Below, piece by piece: positions 53,539 through 62,501 of a stretch of DNA of 64,000 nucleotides (within the stretch, counting starts at the first letter, position 1; each line of letters opens with the position of its first letter). The notes beneath the pieces were generated by a model that was not told where the DNA came from, made no database searches, and was given only the letters and a program-made list of their open reading frames with translations. Origin of the DNA: Streptomyces microflavus (GTDB lineage Bacteria; Actinomycetota; Actinomycetes; Streptomycetales; Streptomycetaceae); NCBI RefSeq assembly GCF_014650075.1, contig NZ_BMUG01000013.1:1-64000 (forward strand). The letters run 5' to 3'. Made by a program: the position numbers and the translations under genes.

Positions 53539-54426
53539 GTGAGTACCCTTGCGCACACCATGATGACCGCCGCCCGCTCCGCCGATTCCGGCCTGGCCGG
53601 CTCGGGCGAACTCGATCGCTATCCGTATTCGGAGGCGCTGGCCGGCGATCGCGCCGCGGCCCGGCCCTGGGGCGGTTCCGATTCGGAGTTGGGGCGGGCG
53701 AGCCGACGGGGAGCGGCCAGCCGCGGGCGCGGCCTCCACGGCCAACTCGTCCAGCAGCTGGGCCAGATGATCGTCTCCGGCGACCTCGGCGCGGACCGCC
53801 CTCTCGTTCCCGAGGAGATCGGCCAGCGCTTCGAGGTCTCCCGCACCGTCGTACGCGAGTCCCTGCGCGTCCTCGAAGCCAAGGGACTCGTCAGCGCGCG
53901 TCCTAATGTGGGTACGCGGGTCCGCCCGGTCAGCGACTGGAACCTGCTGGATCCCGACATCATCGAATGGCGCGCCTTCGGTCCGCAGCGTGACGACCAG
54001 CGCCGTGAGCTGGCCGAGCTGCGCTGGACCATCGAGCCGCTCGCCGCCCGTCTCGCCGCCGGTCACGGCCGGGAAGATCTTCAGCAGCGCCTCGGCGACA
54101 TGGTGGAGATCATGGGGCACGCGATGGGGCAGGGGGACGCGATCACCTTCTCCCGCGCCGACGCGGAGTTCCACGCCCTGCTCATCCAGGCCGCGGGCAA
54201 CCGGATGCTCGAACACCTTTCCGGCATCGTCTCGGCCGCCCTGCATGTCTCCGGCGGACCGGTCACCGGCTGTGACCGCCCGGGCGAGGCCTCGCTCGGC
54301 CACCACGCGCGGATCGTCGACGCCCTGGCTTCCGGCGACTCCGCGGCCGCCGAGTCGGCCATGCGCCAACTGCTCGTCGTCCACCCCGACGTGGAGCGTG
54401 TGGTTCCCGCGCCGCGCGAGCACTGA
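53539..54426 (+). CDS. GntR/FadR-family transcriptional regulator
   Basis: A 295-residue regulator. About 60 N-terminal residues are disordered. The winged helix is GLHGQLVQQLGQMIVSGDLG, IGQRFEVSRTVVRESLRVLE, then VSARPNVGTRV. The C-terminal FadR/FCD helical bundle (ELRWTIEPLAARLAAGH, ADAEFHALLIQAAGNRML, HHARIVDALASGDSAAAESA) carries the metal/ligand histidines. The GTG at 53539 has AAGGA 3 nt upstream. It sits directly upstream of hrdB, separated by a strong terminator. An AT-rich patch (53437-53447) upstream may hold its promoter. Confidence 0.88.
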   Translation: MSTLAHTMMTAARSADSGLAGSGELDRYPYSEALAGDRAAARPWGGSDSELGRASRRGAASRGRGLHGQLVQQLGQMIVSGDLGADRPLVPEEIGQRFEVSRTVVRESLRVLEAKGLVSARPNVGTRVRPVSDWNLLDPDIIEWRAFGPQRDDQRRELAELRWTIEPLAARLAAGHGREDLQQRLGDMVEIMGHAMGQGDAITFSRADAEFHALLIQAAGNRMLEHLSGIVSAALHVSGGPVTGCDRPGEASLGHHARIVDALASGDSAAAESAMRQLLVVHPDVERVVPAPREH

Positions 54427-54750
54427 CCGGTCCACCGCCGGGGTGCGCAGGCCCTGTGCCGCCGGACCGCACGGGTCCGGCGGCACAATTGTGAGGGGAT
54501 GCCTGCCCTGGCACGGTTCGTCGCGAATGGGGTGTGACTCGGGCCACGCGGATTGGGCGTAACACTCCTCGAAGCAGCGCGATGACTTAAGAGGTGACCG
54601 CCGCGGAAGGAATACAGCAGCCCTTGGGCGCGCTGTTCAGTTCTGAGGCCAAACCCGCGCCGTCGACGACATCCCCAGTCGACGGTCGTCGGTTCCCGCC
54701 CTCTCCAGGGCAGGGCCGGAAGCCGTTTCCATCGTTCCGAGAGGTTGTTC
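54427..54750 (+). other. hrdB upstream region (324 nt)
   Basis: After the GntR terminator this holds the hrdB promoter(s) and 5' leader; no gene is supported. Streptomyces hrdB has a SigR-dependent second promoter, but the nearest GGAAT (54609) is followed by GTT after 21 nt rather than 18, so I cannot call it. GAGAGG lies 6 nt before the GTG start. Confidence 0.5.
54455..54487 (+). terminator. Terminator of GntR regulator gene
   Basis: Perfect 14-bp inverted repeat TGTGCCGCCGGACC / GGTCCGGCGGCACA (54455-54468, 54474-54487) with a 5-nt loop, 29 nt past the stop. Confidence 0.9.
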
Positions 54751-56298
54751 GTGTCGGCCAGCACATCCCGTACGCTCCCGCCGGAGATCGCCGAGTCCGA
54801 GTCTGTGATGGCGCTCATCGAGCGGGGAAAGGCTGATGGGCAGATCGCCGGCGATGACGTGCGTCGGGCCTTCGAGGCTGACCAGATTCCGCCAACCCAG
54901 TGGAAGAATGTTCTGCGCAGCCTCAACCAGATCCTCGAGGAAGAGGGTGTGACGCTGATGGTCAGTGCCGCGGAGTCGCCGAAGCGCGCCCGCAAGAGCG
55001 TCGCAGCGAAGAGCCCGGTCAAGCGCACCGCCACCAAGACTGTCGCGGCGAAGACCACCGTGACGAGGACCGTCGCGGCCACCGCCGCCCCGGCGGCCGA
55101 GAGCGCGGACGCGGTGGCGGGCGACGCCGTCGCGGCCGCCCCCGCGAAGAAGGCGGCAGCCAAGAAGACGGCTGCCAAGAAGACCGCCGTGAAGAAGACG
55201 GCGGCCAAGAAGACAGCGGCGAAGAAGTCCGGCAAGCAGGACGACGAGCTGCTCGACGGTGACGAGGCCGTCGAAGAGGTCAAGGCCGGCAAGGGCGAGG
55301 AAGAGGAGGGCGAGGGCGAGAACAAGGGCTTCGTCCTCTCCGACGACGACGAGGACGACGCGCCTGCCCAGCAGGTCGCCGTCGCCGGCGCCACCGCCGA
55401 CCCGGTCAAGGACTACCTCAAGCAGATCGGCAAGGTTCCCCTCCTCAACGCCGAGCAGGAGGTCGAGCTCGCCAAGCGCATCGAGGCGGGTCTCTTCGCC
55501 GAGGACAAGCTGGCCAACGCCGACAAGCTCGCACCGAAGCTCAAGCGCGAGCTGGAGATCATCGCCGAGGACGGCCGGCGGGCCAAGAACCACCTCCTGG
55601 AGGCCAACCTCCGCCTGGTGGTCTCCCTGGCCAAGCGCTACACCGGCCGCGGCATGCTCTTCCTGGACCTGATCCAGGAGGGCAACCTCGGTCTGATCCG
55701 CGCGGTCGAGAAGTTCGACTACACCAAGGGCTACAAGTTCTCCACGTACGCCACCTGGTGGATCCGTCAGGCGATCACCCGCGCCATGGCCGACCAGGCC
55801 CGCACCATCCGTATCCCGGTGCACATGGTCGAGGTCATCAACAAGCTCGCGCGCGTGCAGCGCCAGATGCTCCAGGACCTGGGCCGTGAGCCCACCCCGG
55901 AGGAGCTGGCCAAGGAGCTCGACATGACCCCTGAGAAGGTCATCGAGGTCCAGAAGTACGGTCGTGAGCCGATCTCCCTCCACACCCCGCTCGGTGAGGA
56001 CGGCGACAGCGAGTTCGGTGACCTGATCGAGGACTCCGAGGCGGTCGTCCCGGCGGACGCGGTCAGCTTCACGCTCCTCCAGGAGCAGCTGCACTCGGTG
56101 CTGGACACGCTCTCCGAGCGTGAGGCCGGCGTGGTCTCGATGCGCTTCGGTCTCACCGACGGCCAGCCGAAGACGCTGGACGAGATCGGCAAGGTCTACG
56201 GCGTGACGCGTGAGCGCATCCGTCAGATCGAGTCGAAGACGATGTCGAAGCTCCGTCACCCGTCGCGTTCGCAGGTCCTGCGCGACTACCTCGACTAG
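54751..56298 (+). CDS. hrdB: Principal RNA polymerase sigma factor HrdB
   Basis: A 515-residue sigma-70. After region 1.1 ([20 protein letters not shown]) comes an Ala/Lys-rich linker with repeated KKTAAKK units, the hallmark of Streptomyces HrdB, and an acidic stretch. Conserved regions follow: 1.2 ([20 protein letters not shown]), 2 ([35 protein letters not shown]), 3 and 4 ([20 protein letters not shown]), ending DYLD. The GTG at 54751 matches the known S. coelicolor N-terminus ([15 protein letters not shown]). It directs housekeeping transcription, including the -35/-10 promoters noted here. Confidence 0.98.
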   Translation: MSASTSRTLPPEIAESESVMALIERGKADGQIAGDDVRRAFEADQIPPTQWKNVLRSLNQILEEEGVTLMVSAAESPKRARKSVAAKSPVKRTATKTVAAKTTVTRTVAATAAPAAESADAVAGDAVAAAPAKKAAAKKTAAKKTAVKKTAAKKTAAKKSGKQDDELLDGDEAVEEVKAGKGEEEEGEGENKGFVLSDDDEDDAPAQQVAVAGATADPVKDYLKQIGKVPLLNAEQEVELAKRIEAGLFAEDKLANADKLAPKLKRELEIIAEDGRRAKNHLLEANLRLVVSLAKRYTGRGMLFLDLIQEGNLGLIRAVEKFDYTKGYKFSTYATWWIRQAITRAMADQARTIRIPVHMVEVINKLARVQRQMLQDLGREPTPEELAKELDMTPEKVIEVQKYGREPISLHTPLGEDGDSEFGDLIEDSEAVVPADAVSFTLLQEQLHSVLDTLSEREAGVVSMRFGLTDGQPKTLDEIGKVYGVTRERIRQIESKTMSKLRHPSRSQVLRDYLD

Positions 56299-56317
56299 AG
56301 CGGGAGTTTCACCGGCC

Positions 56318-56350
56318 GAGGGCCCGGATCCCCCAGGGAACCGGGCCCTC
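56318..56350 (+). terminator. Terminator after hrdB
   Basis: GAGGGCCCGG / CCGGGCCCTC arms (10 bp) with TCCC/GGGA inner pairs, 20 nt past the hrdB stop. Confidence 0.8.
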
Positions 56351-56429
56351 CGGCGTGTCCGCGGGTGCGGAGGGGGAGGGGCTGGATCACGCTGGGTGGA
56401 ACATTGCCACCTCAGTGTCAGGAGCCTTC

Positions 56430-57260
56430 ATGCCCCGTCCCGTCGTCCGTGCCCTGACCGGGGTCCTCGCCCTGACCGCCGCGGCCGCCGTGCTGCCGCT
56501 CGCCTCGCCGCTCCCGGCGGCCGCGGACAGCATCGTCGTCGGCGGGCAGCCCGCCCCGGTGGCGGACAGCCCCTGGGCGGTGGCCCTGTCGAGCCGTGAC
56601 CGGTTCGGGGGAGCGCGCTCGGGCCAGTTCTGCGGCGGTGTCGCCGTGGCCCCCACGAAGATCCTGACGGTCGCCCACTGTCTGGGTGAAGAGGCGCTCG
56701 GCGGCCCCGTGAGCCGGGTGCGGGATCTGCGCGTCATCGCCGGGAGGGACCGGCTGAGTGACACGACGGGCCAGGAGATCCCCGTCCGGGGGGTCTGGGT
56801 CAATCCGGCCTACGACCCCGCCACCAACGCCGGTGACCTCGCGGTGCTGACCCTGTCCCGGGCCCTGCCGGAGAGCAGCGTGATCCCGATGGCCCGGGCC
56901 GGGGACGAGGCGTACCGGGCCGGGACGGCCGCGGACGTCTACGGGTGGGGGGACACGACCGGAAGCGGTACGTACGCCCCCGTGCTGCGCTCCGCCCGGG
57001 TCCAGGTCCTGCCGGACAGCGAGTGCGCCCGTGCCTACCCGGGCGGCCGGGAGGGCACGTACGACGCCTCAGGGATGCTCTGTGCGGGCGATCCGGCGGG
57101 CGGGCGGGACGCGTGCCAGGGCGACAGCGGCGGGCCGCTGGTGGCCCGTGGGCGGCTCATCGGCCTGGTGTCCTGGGGGAGCGGCTGCGGGCGCGTCGGC
57201 AGCCCCGGGGTGTACACCCGGGTCTCCGCCGCCGTGAAGTGGGCCGAGGGCCGCGTCTGA
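56430..57260 (+). CDS. Secreted trypsin-like serine protease
   Basis: A 276-residue S1A protease, close to Streptomyces trypsin. The signal peptide ends near PLPAAADS and the mature fold opens IVVGGQPA. The triad is KILTVAHCLG (His), GDLAVLTLSRA (Asp) and DACQGDSGGPLV (Ser), with the Asp six residues before Ser giving Arg/Lys specificity. Six cysteines fit three disulfides. The ATG at 56430 follows AGGAG by 6 nt. Unlike the lipoprotein protease at 23774, it has no lipobox and is released. Confidence 0.93.
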   Translation: MPRPVVRALTGVLALTAAAAVLPLASPLPAAADSIVVGGQPAPVADSPWAVALSSRDRFGGARSGQFCGGVAVAPTKILTVAHCLGEEALGGPVSRVRDLRVIAGRDRLSDTTGQEIPVRGVWVNPAYDPATNAGDLAVLTLSRALPESSVIPMARAGDEAYRAGTAADVYGWGDTTGSGTYAPVLRSARVQVLPDSECARAYPGGREGTYDASGMLCAGDPAGGRDACQGDSGGPLVARGRLIGLVSWGSGCGRVGSPGVYTRVSAAVKWAEGRV

Positions 57261-57290
57261 GCGGGGTCCGGCCCTCCCGCGGCAACGAGA

Positions 57291-57323
57291 ACGGGCGGCG
57301 CCCCCGGTGGGGGTGCCGCCCGT
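57291..57323. terminator. Bidirectional terminator after trypsin gene
   Basis: ACGGGCGGC-G-CCCCC / GGGGG-T-GCCGCCCGT around loop GGT; one mismatch in a 15-bp stem, between convergent genes. Confidence 0.82.
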
Positions 57324-57368
57324 CGGCCGGTCCTGGACCGGCCCCTGGCTCGTCGTGGATGCGAGGTG

Positions 57369-57602
57369 TCAGTGTTGTTCCTCGTCGGCAGCAGTCGCCT
57401 GCACGGCGTTGAGCCGATCCGTCTCATCCTGTATTTCCGCGGCGATCTTCTTGAGTTCCGGCTCGAACTTGCGCCCGTGGTGGGCGCAGAAGAGCAGTTC
57501 ACCGCCGCTGATCAGGACGACGCGCAGATAGGCCTGGGCGCCGCAACGGTCACAGCGGTCTGCTGCGGTCAGCGGGCTCGCGGGGGTCAGAACAGTAGTC
57601 AC
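57369..57602 (-). CDS. Small zinc-ribbon-like protein (DUF7455)
   Basis: A 77-residue conserved actinomycete protein. A short zinc-ribbon-like fold is visible in DRCDRCGAQAYLRVVLISGG and LLFCAHHGRKFEPEL, giving CxxC and CxHH ligands, then a charged C-terminal helix (IAAEIQDETDRLNAVQATAA). Function unknown; it is conserved beside hrdB and parE in Streptomyces. The GTG at 57602 has GAGG 6 nt upstream. It is divergent from parE. Confidence 0.85.
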   Translation of the reverse strand: MTTVLTPASPLTAADRCDRCGAQAYLRVVLISGGELLFCAHHGRKFEPELKKIAAEIQDETDRLNAVQATAADEEQH

Positions 57603-58049
57603 GTCGCCTCTTCTCTAGCTCGACGAGCTGTCGTACCAGGGTCAACATCCAACCAGGCCGAAAACGTTCCCGCTCGTGGCTTTTCTTCGAAACTTCTTCT
57701 CGGGATGGCTGTCAGTTGCCGGTTGGCGGCGAATGTGCCGTATGCGGAGCGCTACGGTTTCGCATTGCTTGTCTTGGGGGTGGGTCCCGCCGGCCGGCTT
57801 GCCGGTTTGTTCATGAGGACGTGCCCGGAGCCTAAATGGTTCATGCCTCGAAGGGAACGTGATGTGCACGTCACTCCGACGAATGATCGAACATCCATGC
57901 GAGCCCGGATGAAGCTCGACTAGCATGAGGATTCCCCGAGGGTGGCGTTACAACCGCTCTACCAGGCCTCTGTAGGCTCTCAGCGGCAACCGAAGCCGAC
58001 CGTGATACCCACATGGGGCCCAGATGAAATTCAGCGAGGAGCGAACCGC
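57603..58049. other. Divergent DUF7455 / parE control region (447 nt)
   Basis: A relatively AT-rich stretch with no supportable gene; a 185-codon + strand frame through it runs antisense to DUF7455. It contains a degenerate palindrome GTGATGTGCACGTCAC (57859-57874) and a half SOS-like TCGAAC (57887-57892) whose right half is poor. GAGGAG lies before the parE GTG. Confidence 0.5.
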
Positions 58050-60176
58050 GTGACCGCCGATACGTCCGTGCCGTCCACCGCGATGCTGACCGCAGCAGGC
58101 GGCGACCGGGACAGCTCCAACTACACCGCGCGGCACCTTCTCGTCCTCGAAGGGCTCGAGGCGGTCCGCAAGCGCCCCGGGATGTACATCGGGTCGACCG
58201 ACAGCCGCGGCCTCATGCACTGCCTCTGGGAGATCATCGACAACTCCGTCGACGAGGCCCTCGGAGGCCACTGCGACCTCATCGAGGTCATCCTCCACGA
58301 CGACTCCTCCGTCGAGGTCCGGGACAACGGCCGCGGCATCCCCGTGGACGTGGAGCCCAAGACCGGGCTCTCCGGCATCGAGGTCGTCATGACCAAGCTG
58401 CACGCCGGAGGCAAGTTCGGCGGCGGCTCCTACGCGGCCTCCGGCGGCCTCCACGGCGTCGGCGCCTCAGTGGTCAACGCCCTCTCCGCCCGTCTGGACG
58501 TCGAGGTCGACCGCAACAGCGCGACCCACTCCATCAGCTTCCGGCGCGGGGTCCCGGGCATGTTCACCGAGCAGGGCCCCGACAGCCCCTTCGACCCGGC
58601 CAACGGCCTGCGCAAGGGGAAGCGGGTCCCCAAGGCCCGTACCGGTACCAGGGTCAGGTACTGGGCGGACCGGCAGATCTTCCTCAAGGACGCCAAGCTC
58701 AACCTGGAGACGCTCTACCAGCGCGCCCGCCAGACGGCCTTCCTCGTCCCCGGGCTCACGATCGTCGTCCGTGACGAGCGGGGCGTCGACGGCGAGGGCA
58801 AGACCGAGGAGACGTTCCGCTTCGACGGCGGCATCAGCGAGTTCTGCGAGTACCTGGCGCAGGACAAGGCGGTCTGCGACGTCCAGCGGCTGACCGGCAC
58901 GGGTACGTTCAAGGAGACCGTCCCGGTCCTCGACGACCGGGGCCACATGACCGCGACCGAGGTCACCCGGGAGCTCGGCGTCGACATCGCGCTGCGCTGG
59001 GGCACCGGCTACGACACCACCGTCAGGTCGTTCGTCAACATCATCGCCACCCCCAAGGGCGGCACCCACGTCAGCGGGTTCGAGCGCTCCCTCACCAAGA
59101 CGGTGAACGAAGCGCTCCGCTCCGCGAAGATGCTGCGGGTCGCCGAGGACGACGTGGTCAAGGACGACGCCCTCGAAGGGCTCACCGCCGTCGTCACCGT
59201 ACGGCTGGCGGAGCCGCAGTTCGAGGGGCAGACCAAGGAGGTGCTCGGCACCTCGGCGGCCAACCGGATCGTCGCGGCCGTGGTCGCCAAGGAGCTCAAG
59301 GCGTTCCTGACCTCCACCAAGCGGGATGCCAAGGCGCAGGCCCGGTCGGTGCTGGAGAAGGCCGTCGCGGCTGCCCGTACGCGGATCGCGGCCCGCCAGC
59401 ACAAGGACGCCCAGCGCCGCAAGACCGCGCTGGAGTCCTCCTCGCTGCCCGCCAAGCTCGCCGACTGCCGCAGCGACGACGTCGAGCGCAGCGAGCTCTT
59501 CATCGTCGAGGGCGACTCGGCGCTCGGCACCGCCAAGCTGGCCCGGAACAGTGAGTTCCAGGCGCTGCTGCCGATCCGCGGCAAGATCCTCAACGTCCAG
59601 AAGTCGTCCGTCTCGGACATGCTGAAGAACGCCGAGTGCGGCGCCATCATCCAGGTCATAGGAGCCGGGTCCGGCCGGACCTTCGACATCGACGCCGCCC
59701 GCTACGGCAAGGTCATCATGATGACCGACGCCGATGTGGACGGCTCCCACATCCGCACCCTGCTGCTGACCCTCTTCCAGCGCTACATGCGCCCGATGGT
59801 CGAGGCCGGACGGGTCTTCGCCGCGGTGCCTCCGCTGCACCGGATCGAGCTGGTCCAGCCCAAGAAGGGCCAGGACAAGTACGTGTACACGTACTCGGAC
59901 AACGAGCTGCGCCAGACCCTGCTGGAGTTCCAGCGCAAGAACGTCCGGATCAAGGAGTCCATCCAGCGCTACAAGGGCCTGGGCGAGATGGACGCCGACC
60001 AGCTGGCCGAGACCACGATGGACCCGCGCCACCGCACGCTGCGCCGGATCAACATCGGGGACCTGGAATCCTCCGAGCAGGTCTTCGACCTCCTGATGGG
60101 CAACGAGGTCGCGCCCCGCAAGGAGTTCATCACCAGCTCGGCGGCGACCCTGGACCGCTCGCGCATCGACGCGTAG
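58050..60176 (+). CDS. parE: Topoisomerase IV subunit B (ParE)
   Basis: A 708-residue type IIA topoisomerase ATPase subunit that, with ParC, decatenates chromosomes. The GHKL ATPase has EAVRKRPGMYIGST, EIIDNSVDEALGG (Mg-binding Asn) and VRDNGRGIPVDVEPKTG, GGLHGVGASVVNALS. The TOPRIM domain has ELFIVEGDSALGTAK and MTDADVDGSHIRTLLLTLF, followed by PLHRIELVQPKKG. It is the ParE and not GyrB because gyrBA lies near oriC and this copy sits at hrdB, as in S. coelicolor. The GTG at 58050 has GAGGAG upstream. Confidence 0.94.
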   Translation: MTADTSVPSTAMLTAAGGDRDSSNYTARHLLVLEGLEAVRKRPGMYIGSTDSRGLMHCLWEIIDNSVDEALGGHCDLIEVILHDDSSVEVRDNGRGIPVDVEPKTGLSGIEVVMTKLHAGGKFGGGSYAASGGLHGVGASVVNALSARLDVEVDRNSATHSISFRRGVPGMFTEQGPDSPFDPANGLRKGKRVPKARTGTRVRYWADRQIFLKDAKLNLETLYQRARQTAFLVPGLTIVVRDERGVDGEGKTEETFRFDGGISEFCEYLAQDKAVCDVQRLTGTGTFKETVPVLDDRGHMTATEVTRELGVDIALRWGTGYDTTVRSFVNIIATPKGGTHVSGFERSLTKTVNEALRSAKMLRVAEDDVVKDDALEGLTAVVTVRLAEPQFEGQTKEVLGTSAANRIVAAVVAKELKAFLTSTKRDAKAQARSVLEKAVAAARTRIAARQHKDAQRRKTALESSSLPAKLADCRSDDVERSELFIVEGDSALGTAKLARNSEFQALLPIRGKILNVQKSSVSDMLKNAECGAIIQVIGAGSGRTFDIDAARYGKVIMMTDADVDGSHIRTLLLTLFQRYMRPMVEAGRVFAAVPPLHRIELVQPKKGQDKYVYTYSDNELRQTLLEFQRKNVRIKESIQRYKGLGEMDADQLAETTMDPRHRTLRRINIGDLESSEQVFDLLMGNEVAPRKEFITSSAATLDRSRIDA

Positions 60177-60197
60177 GGATCCCGTACCGAACCCATC

Positions 60198-60239
60198 CGA
60201 GGCCCCTGCCCTCCGGTCCGCCGGAGGGCAGGGGCCTCG
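60198..60239 (+). terminator. Strong terminator after parE
   Basis: Perfect 19-bp inverted repeat (60198-60216, 60221-60239; loop TCCG), 22 nt past the parE stop. Confidence 0.92.
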
Positions 60240-60383
60240 TACGTTCAGGGCTCGCGGCGCAGCCGTCCGGCACTTCTGTCACCTGAACAGGTGAATTCGG
60301 GCGAATGACGCGTCCGGGATCTTCCCCCACCGCCCATGGTGGGCCACGCGGCCGAAAAGGTCCGTGGACAAGGGAGTTGCTCG

Positions 60384-60908
60384 GTGGAGAAGGAAGCAGG
60401 GGCGACGGCCGCGGGAGTGCGGCTCGACGACCCGTGGTACGAGGCATCGGCTGCCGGCTGGGGCGAGGCGGACGGCGAGGGAGACGCGGCGAGCGACGGC
60501 ACACCCGGCCCCGGGGAGCCGCGGCCGGCCCCCAGCGCGGCCGAGATCTACCTGGAGGTGCACCGCAGCGCGGCCTTCCGCGAGGTGCGCCGCCGCTACC
60601 GCCGCTTCGTGGCGCCCGCCGCCCTGGCCTTCCTCCTCTGGTACCTCGCCTATGTCGTCGCGGCCACCACGGCGCCCGGACTGATGGCCCGCCCGGTTGC
60701 CGGAGCGGTCAACGTGGCGATGGTGGCGGGTCTCGGCCAGTTCCTCACCACCTTCCTCCTCACCTGGGCGTACGCACGCCACGCACGGCTGCGCAGGGAC
60801 CGGGCCGCGCTCGATCTGCGGTGGGACACCCAGGAGATGACGCGTGGACTGGGACCGGACCTGGCGAACGGGCCGGGCCCGCGGACGACGAGAGGGCCGG
60901 GACGTTGA
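60384..60908 (+). CDS. DUF485 family membrane protein
   Basis: A 174-residue protein. About 65 N-terminal residues are acidic and disordered. The DUF485 core is IYLEVHRSAAFREVRRRYRR (signature helix) followed by two membrane helices (LAFLLWYLAYVVAATTAPG and VAMVAGLGQFLTTFLLTWAY). DUF485 proteins accompany acetate/monocarboxylate symporters (YjcH-ActP). The GTG at 60384 has GGGAG 7 nt upstream, and the gene overlaps the symporter start by 4 nt (TTGA), so both are made together. Confidence 0.88.
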   Translation: MEKEAGATAAGVRLDDPWYEASAAGWGEADGEGDAASDGTPGPGEPRPAPSAAEIYLEVHRSAAFREVRRRYRRFVAPAALAFLLWYLAYVVAATTAPGLMARPVAGAVNVAMVAGLGQFLTTFLLTWAYARHARLRRDRAALDLRWDTQEMTRGLGPDLANGPGPRTTRGPGR

Positions 60909-62494
60909 GAGGCGACCACCAGACACTCGCCCTGCTGCTGTTCTGCGCGTTCATCGCGGTGACGCTCTTCATCACCACCTGGGTCAGCCGCAACCGGCAG
61001 GGCTCCGCCGAGGAGTTCTACGCCGGGGGACGCCTGTTCTCGCCCATGGAGAACGGATTCGCCATCGCCGGCGACTACATGTCGGCCGCCTCCTTCCTCG
61101 GCATCTCCGGGCTGATCGCCCTGTTCGGCTACGACGGCATGCTCTACTCGGTCGGCTTCCTGGTCGCCTGGCTGGTCGTCCTGCTGCTCGTCGCCGAACT
61201 CGTCCGCAACTGCGGCCGGTTCACCCTCGCCGACGTGGTCGCCGCACGGATGGCCGAGCGCCCGGTGCGCACCGCGCTCGGCACCTCGTCCGTCACCGTC
61301 TCCGTGCTCTACCTGGTGGCCCAGATGGTCGGCGCGGGCTCTCTGGTGGCCCTGCTGCTCGGCGGTACGAGCGACGCGGCCCGGTCCTGGACCGTGGTCG
61401 GCGTCGGCGCGCTGATGGTCGTCTACGTGTCGTTCGGCGGGATGCGCGCCACCACCTGGATCCAGATCGTCAAGGCCGTGCTGCTGATGGGCGGAGCCGT
61501 CGCGCTCACCGTGCTCGTCCTGGTCCACTTCCGCGGCGACGTCAACAGCCTGCTGACCACTGCGGCCGAACGCAGCGGCCACGGCAAGGACTTCCTCGCC
61601 CCCGGCCTGCGCTACGGCGGCGACTGGACCGCGCGCTTCGACTTCATCAGCCTGGGCATCGCCCTCGTCCTCGGCACGGCGGGGCTGCCGCACATCCTGT
61701 CCCGCTTCTACACCGTGCCCACCGCCCGCGCCGCACGCCGGTCCGTCGTCTGGTCCATCGGCCTCATCGGCAGCTTCTACCTGATGACGATCGTGCTGGG
61801 CTTCGGCGCCGCGGCCCTGGTCGGCTCCGCCGAGGTCCGCTCTTCGAACGCCGCAGGCAACACCGCAGTACCGCTGCTGGCCCTGGTGCTGGGCGGCGGT
61901 GAGGGTTCCACCGGCGGAACGGTTCTCTTCGCCGTCGTCGCCGCCATCGCCTTCGCCACCATCCTGGCCGTCGTCGCGGGCATCACGCTGGCCTCCTCGG
62001 CCTCCGTCGCCCACGACCTCTACGCCTCGCTCCGCCGCCCGGGCCGCAAGCAGTACGGCGAAGTGGCCGTCGCCCGGGTCGCCGCCGGGATCGGTGCGGT
62101 CGCCATCGCGCTCGGCCTGCTCGCCCAGAACCTCAACGTGGCCTTCCTCGTCGGCCTCGCCTTCGCCGTGGCCGCGTCGGCGAACCTCCCGGCCCTGCTC
62201 TACTCGCTGTTCTGGCGGAACTTCACCACCCGGGGCGCGGTCTGGGCCGTGTACGGCGGCCTCGTCCCCGCCGTCGTCCTGGTCCTGGTCTCACCCGTCG
62301 TGTCGGGCAGCCCCGCGTCCCTCTTCCCCGGCGTCGACTTCCAGCTCTTCCCGCTGGAGAACCCGGGTCTCGTCTCGATCCCGCTCGGCTTCCTGGCGGG
62401 CTGGCTCGGTACGGTCACCTCGCGCGAGAAGCCGGACGAGGCCAAGCACGCGGAGAGCGAGGTCCGGGCGCTCACGGGGGCGGGGGCCGCCTGA
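60905..62494 (+). CDS. Solute:sodium symporter family, cation/acetate symporter-like
   Basis: A 529-residue SSS transporter of the ActP/MctC type, taking up acetate or other monocarboxylates with a cation. Some 13 membrane helices are visible. Family stretches are FYAGGRLFSPMENGFAIAGD, YMSAASFLGISGLIALFGYD (Na-binding helix), SFGGMRATTWIQIVKAVLL and LPHILSRFYTVPTARAARRS. The TTG start at 60905 overlaps the DUF485 stop. It is convergent (7 nt gap) with a CitA/CitB-type system that may sense its substrate. Confidence 0.9.
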   Translation: MRGDHQTLALLLFCAFIAVTLFITTWVSRNRQGSAEEFYAGGRLFSPMENGFAIAGDYMSAASFLGISGLIALFGYDGMLYSVGFLVAWLVVLLLVAELVRNCGRFTLADVVAARMAERPVRTALGTSSVTVSVLYLVAQMVGAGSLVALLLGGTSDAARSWTVVGVGALMVVYVSFGGMRATTWIQIVKAVLLMGGAVALTVLVLVHFRGDVNSLLTTAAERSGHGKDFLAPGLRYGGDWTARFDFISLGIALVLGTAGLPHILSRFYTVPTARAARRSVVWSIGLIGSFYLMTIVLGFGAAALVGSAEVRSSNAAGNTAVPLLALVLGGGEGSTGGTVLFAVVAAIAFATILAVVAGITLASSASVAHDLYASLRRPGRKQYGEVAVARVAAGIGAVAIALGLLAQNLNVAFLVGLAFAVAASANLPALLYSLFWRNFTTRGAVWAVYGGLVPAVVLVLVSPVVSGSPASLFPGVDFQLFPLENPGLVSIPLGFLAGWLGTVTSREKPDEAKHAESEVRALTGAGAA

Positions 62495-62501
62495 AAGGCT
62501 C

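Noticed and set aside
54609-54637. Possible SigR promoter of hrdB
   Set aside because: GGAAT is followed by GTT after 21 nt; the known SigR-dependent hrdB promoter could not be placed.
57887-57902. SOS-like site upstream of parE
   Set aside because: Left half TCGAAC is perfect but the right half (ATGCGA) is poor; not a credible LexA box.
57366-57923. 185-codon plus-strand frame
   Set aside because: Runs antisense to the DUF7455 gene and across a promoter region, no homologous features.
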